Assembly: GCF_023343835.1 (NCBI RefSeq)
Contig: NC_064449.1
Coordinates: 5,121,778 to 5,185,777, forward strand
DNA: 64,000 nucleotides
Direction of reading: 5' to 3'
DNA from: Lagopus muta
Taxonomy: Eukaryota > Chordata > Aves > Galliformes > Phasianidae
Positions 59,358 through 64,000 of the stretch are shown piece after piece. Position 1 is the stretch's first letter, and each line of letters opens with the position of its first letter. The notes beneath the pieces were generated by a model. The model worked only from the letters and a program-made list of their open reading frames with translations, made no database searches and had not been told where the DNA came from. The translations under genes and the position numbers were made by a program.

Positions 59358-59807
59358 TTTGATGATAAAATGCTCCGTCTCTTGTCTTAGGTATTAGCAG
59401 TGGTGGTTTGATCATGAACTGGTGCTTAGCTGCATTGGGCTGTGTAGGAAGGTGGGAGTCCTCTATGGATGCAGTACGGTGTTGTGACTCAAATGTGTGC
59501 TTCAATGTTAGCAGCAGTGGGGGAGAGGGGTTGGGCCAGAAGTTTGGTTTGGGATTCGGAGCAAAGTAACTCCTGGCTGGAACCTTGTGGCCATTTGGAA
59601 TATGGAGCAGGTGCTTTTCTTTGTATGTTATGAGTGTGTGTTTCAGTGTGCCAGGCTGAGCATTTTGCAGACACTTCCAGGCGATATGCTTGGAACTGAG
59701 CAGTGCTGTGGCTGTCTTCTTCTGTTACAGGTGCTGCTCACCCTGTATCCTATCCCTGCAAGGAAGGAATGGTCCCACTATGCAGACAGAATGGCCTTCA
59801 GTGTAAA

Positions 59808-59885
59808 ACCTTCTTACATCCAATCTCCTTCTCCCCTCTTTGAGTTTGAGGCCGTTTCCCCTTGTCCCATCACAGCAGACACACG
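59808..59885 (-). repeat. Diverged CR1 fragment
   Basis: The cttcttacatccaatctcct segment, then tctcccctctttgagtttga and the gccgtttccccttgtcccat block, matches reverse-complement CR1 (cctaatatctaacctaaacc, tccc, ttaaaaccattcccccttgt, cctatcac). The 3' terminal part is missing. Confidence 0.75.
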
Positions 59886-60710
59886 CAGTGTGGCCGAGCC
59901 CTGCTCACCAGGCAGGCTGTGTGCCAACAGGGAAGCAGCTCTGACTGTGTGTGGATGGGTTTCTGCTGCTGTAAATCGAAACTTGTACAGCTCCTTTTTG
60001 TAAATGCAAAACTGAATTCTCTCTCTTTTCTTTTTTCTCAGCTTGTTGAAGTTCCAGATGGCAAACCAACATGAAGCAGTGGAAGTGTAACATGGTTTTG
60101 TTATAATGGGTATGTAAACATTATATTTATTCACTGCAGTAGACTGCTGTGAACCATATTCTGCAGTAACCTTTCAAACCCATCGCTTGGCTGCACGTAG
60201 GAGCGCGGTCTGAATGGACTCGCAAGGAGTGCCTGTGTTTCATTGAGAAGAACAGGGAAGCACAGGAGCTTTTTGCTGATACAACATCATGAAAGTGAGA
60301 TGTATAAAGATAACGTGCTGCTCCGTGAAGGTACTGCCATTTTTCTTGTGATTTAGCCCCGTGTTTTTAACTGATTGGCATTTGTGAAGGCTGTGAGTTC
60401 GTGCTGTGACTTTTCCTCTTTGCATGTGTTTGTGTTGGGAGGAGGAGCAGGTGGCGCTTGGACTGCTCTGATTTTAAGACTGTGACATAAACTTTTAGCA
60501 CAATAGAAATATAAATAGCATTCAGTCAATTAAAGTGTCTTCCTATCTCTTGAGCATTTAAATTGCAGCCAGGAAATGCCAGTTGCAGAAGTTACTCATT
60601 GCTAGAAAACACAGTCAAACCCTTTAAGCCATGGATTTTAAAAACAAATATCTCCTGGGGACTTCAGCAGTTCCAAATGGTCAGAGCTGACATAATGAAG
60701 CATGGCCCTT

Positions 60711-61052
60711 ATCATAGAACGGCCTGGGTTGAAAAAGACCACAGTGCTCATCCAGTTCCAACCCCCTGCTGTGTGCAGGGTCACCAACCAGCAGCCCAGG
60801 CTGCCCAGAGCCACATCCAGCCTGGCCTTGAATGCCTGCAGGGATGGGGCATCCACAGCCTGGGGCAACCTGTTCCAGTGCCTCACCTCCCTCTGTGTGA
60901 GAAACTTCCTCCTAATATCTAACCTAAACCTCCTGTCTCAGTTTAAAACCATTCCCCCTTGTCCTATCACTACCCACCCTCACTAACAGCCATTCCCCCT
61001 CCTGTTTATACGCTCCCTTCAAGTACTGGAAGGTTGCAATGAGGTCCTGGCA
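60711..61052 (-). repeat. CR1 LINE 3' fragment, longest in the window
   Basis: Starts tatcatagaacggcctgggt, with ccaaccccctgctgtgtgca, caggctgcccagagccacat, ctaacctaaacctcctgtct and aaccattcccccttgtccta blocks, ending near gaaggttgcaatgaggtc. About 340 bp of reverse-complement ORF2 end plus 3' UTR. Confidence 0.93.
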
Positions 61053-61956
61053 ATTCTGCTGGGTGAGGAAAAGCAGCAGCGCCTTTACGCAGTCCTTAAA
61101 TTCAAACCAAGCCTTATCTGTAACGACTTGAATACGCAGTGTTTGTGTTGGGCAATTAGCTACAGCACGCGTTTACTCTCACTTTCCATTAATTGGTAGA
61201 TAATGGCATCTCCCAAAGTTAATATGAGCTCGAGCCAATGATGATTGATTGCGAAAGTTCAAGGCATCCTGTTGATTATTCAAGTATTCCTATGCTGGCA
61301 CTGGCGATGTCCCGGGCTGATCTTTGCCCTGGGATTGTCCCCTGACCTTCAGTGTCCCCAGGGATGGGGCGCCACCGCCCATGGGAGGCAATGCCACGAC
61401 TGGGAGGTGCAGCCCTCACCGTCTGCAGCGCAACAGGGAGAACCAAACTCTGCCAATAAGTGAAGTCCCTGCAAAAGCCCGGAAGCAAAATGGCTATAAT
61501 TAAAACCTGACAGCAACGAGTTCATAAAGAAGTAAACGAAGAGGCGGGCTCTCTGTAAATGATGATCTAAAAAGCGTTCTGGGTTCTGAGACCTCATTTG
61601 GAATGTATTCATTAAATAATATTTGAATCATTTAACAGTTTGAACTCTGCTGCGCTGTTAATATCTGCGGGGGATTTTTTTTTTTCCCGGTAACAAAGAG
61701 GTCTTTGTTCCGTCTGTGCTCGGGCTGTGCCTTGGATATGAGTGGGAAACCCGATAGCCTGACATTGCTCGAAGTCTGGGAGCACAATGTGAGTCGTCTG
61801 CAGCCGGGATTAAATCGGCCCTTTTGTCCATGTGATCCCGGAGCGGCGCTGCTGTGGGATGGCAGGAGATGTTTAACCCCTTGTGCTGGTGGTGGGCAGC
61901 CCGCTGTGTGCCACCTGTACCCAGAGGGGCTGTGGGACAGAAAGGGACAAATGCTG

Positions 61957-62227
61957 TAGCAGGGTTTGTAGTGATGGGATAATGGGAAATGGTTCCAAAC
62001 TCAAAGAGGGGGGATTTGGGTTGGATGAAAAGATGAAGTTTTGACACTGAGGGCGGTGAGGCACTGCACAGGGTGCCCAGAGAGCTGGTGCTGCCCCATC
62101 CCTGCACACAGCCACGCTCAGGGCACGGGGCTGTGAGCACTGCTGGAGCTGTGGGTGTCCCTCTGCACTGCAGGCACTGGGAGCAGACGGCCTTTGGGGG
62201 TCCTTTCCGACTCCAACCATTCTATGA
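61957..62227 (+). repeat. CR1 LINE 3' end, sense orientation
   Basis: Runs from gtagcagggtttgtagtgat through aaatggttccaaactcaaag and ggcactgcacagggtgccca to gactccaaccattctatga. Sense CR1 with its 3' end close to complete. Confidence 0.88.
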
Positions 62228-62755
62228 AGTGGCAGAGAAGAACTTGCAGACACAGCGTAAAACAGCACCTGATGTCTGTATGTAAAAGAAAAGCACCAAG
62301 GTGAGCCCTCTGTGAACCAAACGCTCAGGGAAAATTAAGTCATCAAGACTTTACGAAATCGCCTCTGGTTTTCTGCTTTCACAATAGGTCGGTTTATAAG
62401 ATGATGAAAAATGAATTAACTGCAGTGGTTTTCTGGCATCGCCCACGGTGAGCCCGACTTTCCAGATGCTCAGAGCTCATTCCTGCTTCACCACGCTGCC
62501 ATAAATCCCACCTGCTTCGGGTTTAAGAAAACAGCAGAACAAAGTCAATCATACAAACTCCACCGTAAAATACCGAGGAGAGTTAAATACTGATTATCCG
62601 TACAGAGAGGTGCTATTTTTTATTTATGTCTCACCGACTTTCTTTAGGAAATATAAAACCCTTACAGTTCCTGCAGCCTAACTAATCCTTTGGGGTGTTT
62701 ATGTCAGCTAATTTGTTGGGGTTTGTGTTGTTTTTCTTCAACACAATCAGATGTG

Positions 62756-62870
62756 TGGAATCACAGACCCAGGTTGGAGTCGGAAGGGACCCCCGAAGGC
62801 TGCTCTGGTCCCCCTGGGGGGACACCCACAGCTCCATCAGTGCTCACAGCCCCATCCTGCTGAACACGTG
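62756..62870 (-). repeat. CR1 LINE 3' fragment
   Basis: The tggaatcacagacccaggtt segment, then ggagtcggaagggacccccg and cacccacagctccatcagtg, matches reverse-complement CR1 of the same type as the copy at 49811. Confidence 0.88.
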
Positions 62871-63131
62871 TCATCCGTTTCACTTTTATCCCTCCGTTGT
62901 GCCTTTCAGTAGTTACACTGATACACCTGAAGGCTGATCTTAACCTTACAGAGCTGAGGTGTGAGTGGCACAGGAAAGCAAGCCGTGCCTCTGCTTGATG
63001 AAACAGCTTAAAAGACCTCTTGCTAACGGCGAGCTGAAGTTTTCCAGCATATGGGCTTGTTTTGTACAGTTATGTGTGGTTTTTCCTTAGATTCTCGGTG
63101 GTAATGAGCCCACACAGTTGATTGCTGCAGG

Positions 63132-63161
63132 GAGGAAAAAAAAAAGAGAAAAAAAAAAAAA
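63132..63161 (+). repeat. A-rich tract
   Basis: Two A runs separated by gagag, without a retroposon body upstream. Simple low-complexity sequence. Confidence 0.8.
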
Positions 63162-63274
63162 TCGTCCTGAATAGGTTTGCTGAATAATTATGAACTGAGC
63201 TGAACTCTTACATTTGCTTACTAATTGTACGCTCCGTGATGTTTTATGTATGATGCATTCATTTTGTTAAAAAG

Positions 63275-63310
63275 GGATTTTTTTTCTTTTTTTCTTCTTT
63301 TTTTTTGCTG
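63275..63310 (+). repeat. T-rich tract
   Basis: Three T runs broken by single C residues and a cttctt block; pyrimidine low-complexity sequence about 115 bp after the A-rich tract. Confidence 0.8.
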
Positions 63311-64000
63311 AGCAGCGACTTTTCTCAGCGCAAGTCGGCCTGGCACCGTGGAAAGAGCTGAATTCAGGGCTGATGAATTGATGGCGTTTGAATTGTTCTT
63401 CTTTTTTTTTTTCCTTTTCTAAATCAACCCCACTATTTGGTTTGCAGAGCTTGCAATATGAAACCCCAAATCACACCATTGTCTTGAAAGTCGAAATCAA
63501 TGAATCCTCTCCACTTCGGATTTGGCAGCGGCGACGGCTATTGTTAATTTAGAAAATAATCCCCTGCAGCTACCGCTATTTAAATAACGCCTTTCCCTCC
63601 TTCCCCCCACGATGGCCAAAACCCAAAGACCGAAAGTAAAAATACTGTTTGTAGGATAGACTTCTCCCTGTATGGAGAGGTTTCCCCATCCGGGCGCTCC
63701 ATACCTGAGCTCCGGTGGCAGCGACAGCCCCAGGGCTCTGTTGGTGTGCACAGTGCAGGGCTCTGCTGCTGGGCACAGATGGGAGCTCAGGGTCCTGGAA
63801 CATTTGGGGTGTTCAGCCAATGGACCGAGGGAGTCTCCATCCCACACGTGTGTGTTCTCCTTTGCAGTTCTTCTGACAGCGCTTCTTCCACCTGAGGAGC
63901 AAATGGACGCGGCATCTACCTGCACAGTAACGGGGTGAACTGTCTTCATAGCTGAAAATCTCTTTGCCAAAAGATTCGGTCTCTTACATGGAAGCTGGTG

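Larger units (their letters stand above)
57588..59385 (+). other. PITPNB: PITPNB 3' UTR
   Basis: AT-rich noncoding sequence after the sp2 stop with three AATAAA signals (57776, 58593, 59352). The last has TCT/TG-rich sequence downstream. Short and long 3' UTRs are possible. An A13 run near 58150 is internal. Confidence 0.7.
59386..64000 (+). other. Intergenic region downstream of PITPNB
   Basis: No gene is recognised. The region holds CR1 fragments (59808-59885, 60711-61052, 61957-62227, 62756-62870), A- and T-rich tracts (63132-63161, 63275-63310), and long non-repetitive AT-rich stretches with homeodomain-type motifs. In human the next gene in this direction is MN1, which would start beyond the window. 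Confidence 0.7.

Noticed and set aside
61658..62140. Open frame of 160 codons on the minus strand
   Set aside because: It runs largely through a sense CR1 copy and low-complexity flanks, and is not a host gene.
1..64000. Search for CRISPR arrays, tRNA or rRNA genes, viral insertions or an unknown gene system
   Set aside because: No regularly spaced repeats, cloverleaf-type RNA, viral gene or clustered unknown genes were seen. The window is explained by two known vertebrate genes, retroposons and noncoding DNA.

Overview
The window is vertebrate nuclear DNA, almost certainly from a bird. It carries many CR1 LINE 3' fragments (the dominant avian retroposon), compact introns, and two genes whose predicted proteins closely resemble human TTC28 and PITPNB as I remember them. 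A galliform such as chicken is likely, but that is inference. No bacterial, phage or viral gene was recognised.

Positions 1-32729 hold the 3' two thirds of TTC28 on the + strand: 18 coding exons whose reading frame closes exactly across all 17 junctions and encodes 2,163 residues. About 320 N-terminal residues should lie upstream of the window. Order of parts: about 20 TPR repeats with a 40-residue period (exons to about 8.9 kb), a linker, a CHAT (caspase-like) domain (21.6-24.4 kb), a conserved C-terminal globular region, and a 541-residue Ser/Pro-rich disordered tail in the last exon (31105-32729). A long putative 3' UTR follows and contains an old MIR-like SINE.

Positions 39000-59400 hold the complete PITPNB gene on the + strand, starting in a CpG-island promoter with CCAAT, GC-box, ETS and NRF1-type motifs. 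Ten constitutive coding exons, one only 8 nt long, are followed by two alternative C-terminal exons. These give a 271-residue form with Ser262 and a 272-residue form with Gln262. All residues known to be needed for phosphatidylinositol binding are present.

Positions 59400-64000 appear intergenic. They hold CR1 copies and stretches of non-repetitive, AT-rich sequence that look like candidate conserved noncoding elements. In human the next gene in this direction is MN1; it is not visible here.

The two genes are tandem neighbours, as in human, but there is no evidence that they act in one pathway. TTC28 is a mitotic/cytokinetic TPR-CHAT scaffold and PITPNB a Golgi/ER lipid transfer protein. I found no convincing new system. 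The most interesting details are the CHAT domain with Tyr at the catalytic-Cys position, two microexons, the PITPNB alternative ending, and very old retroposon copies.
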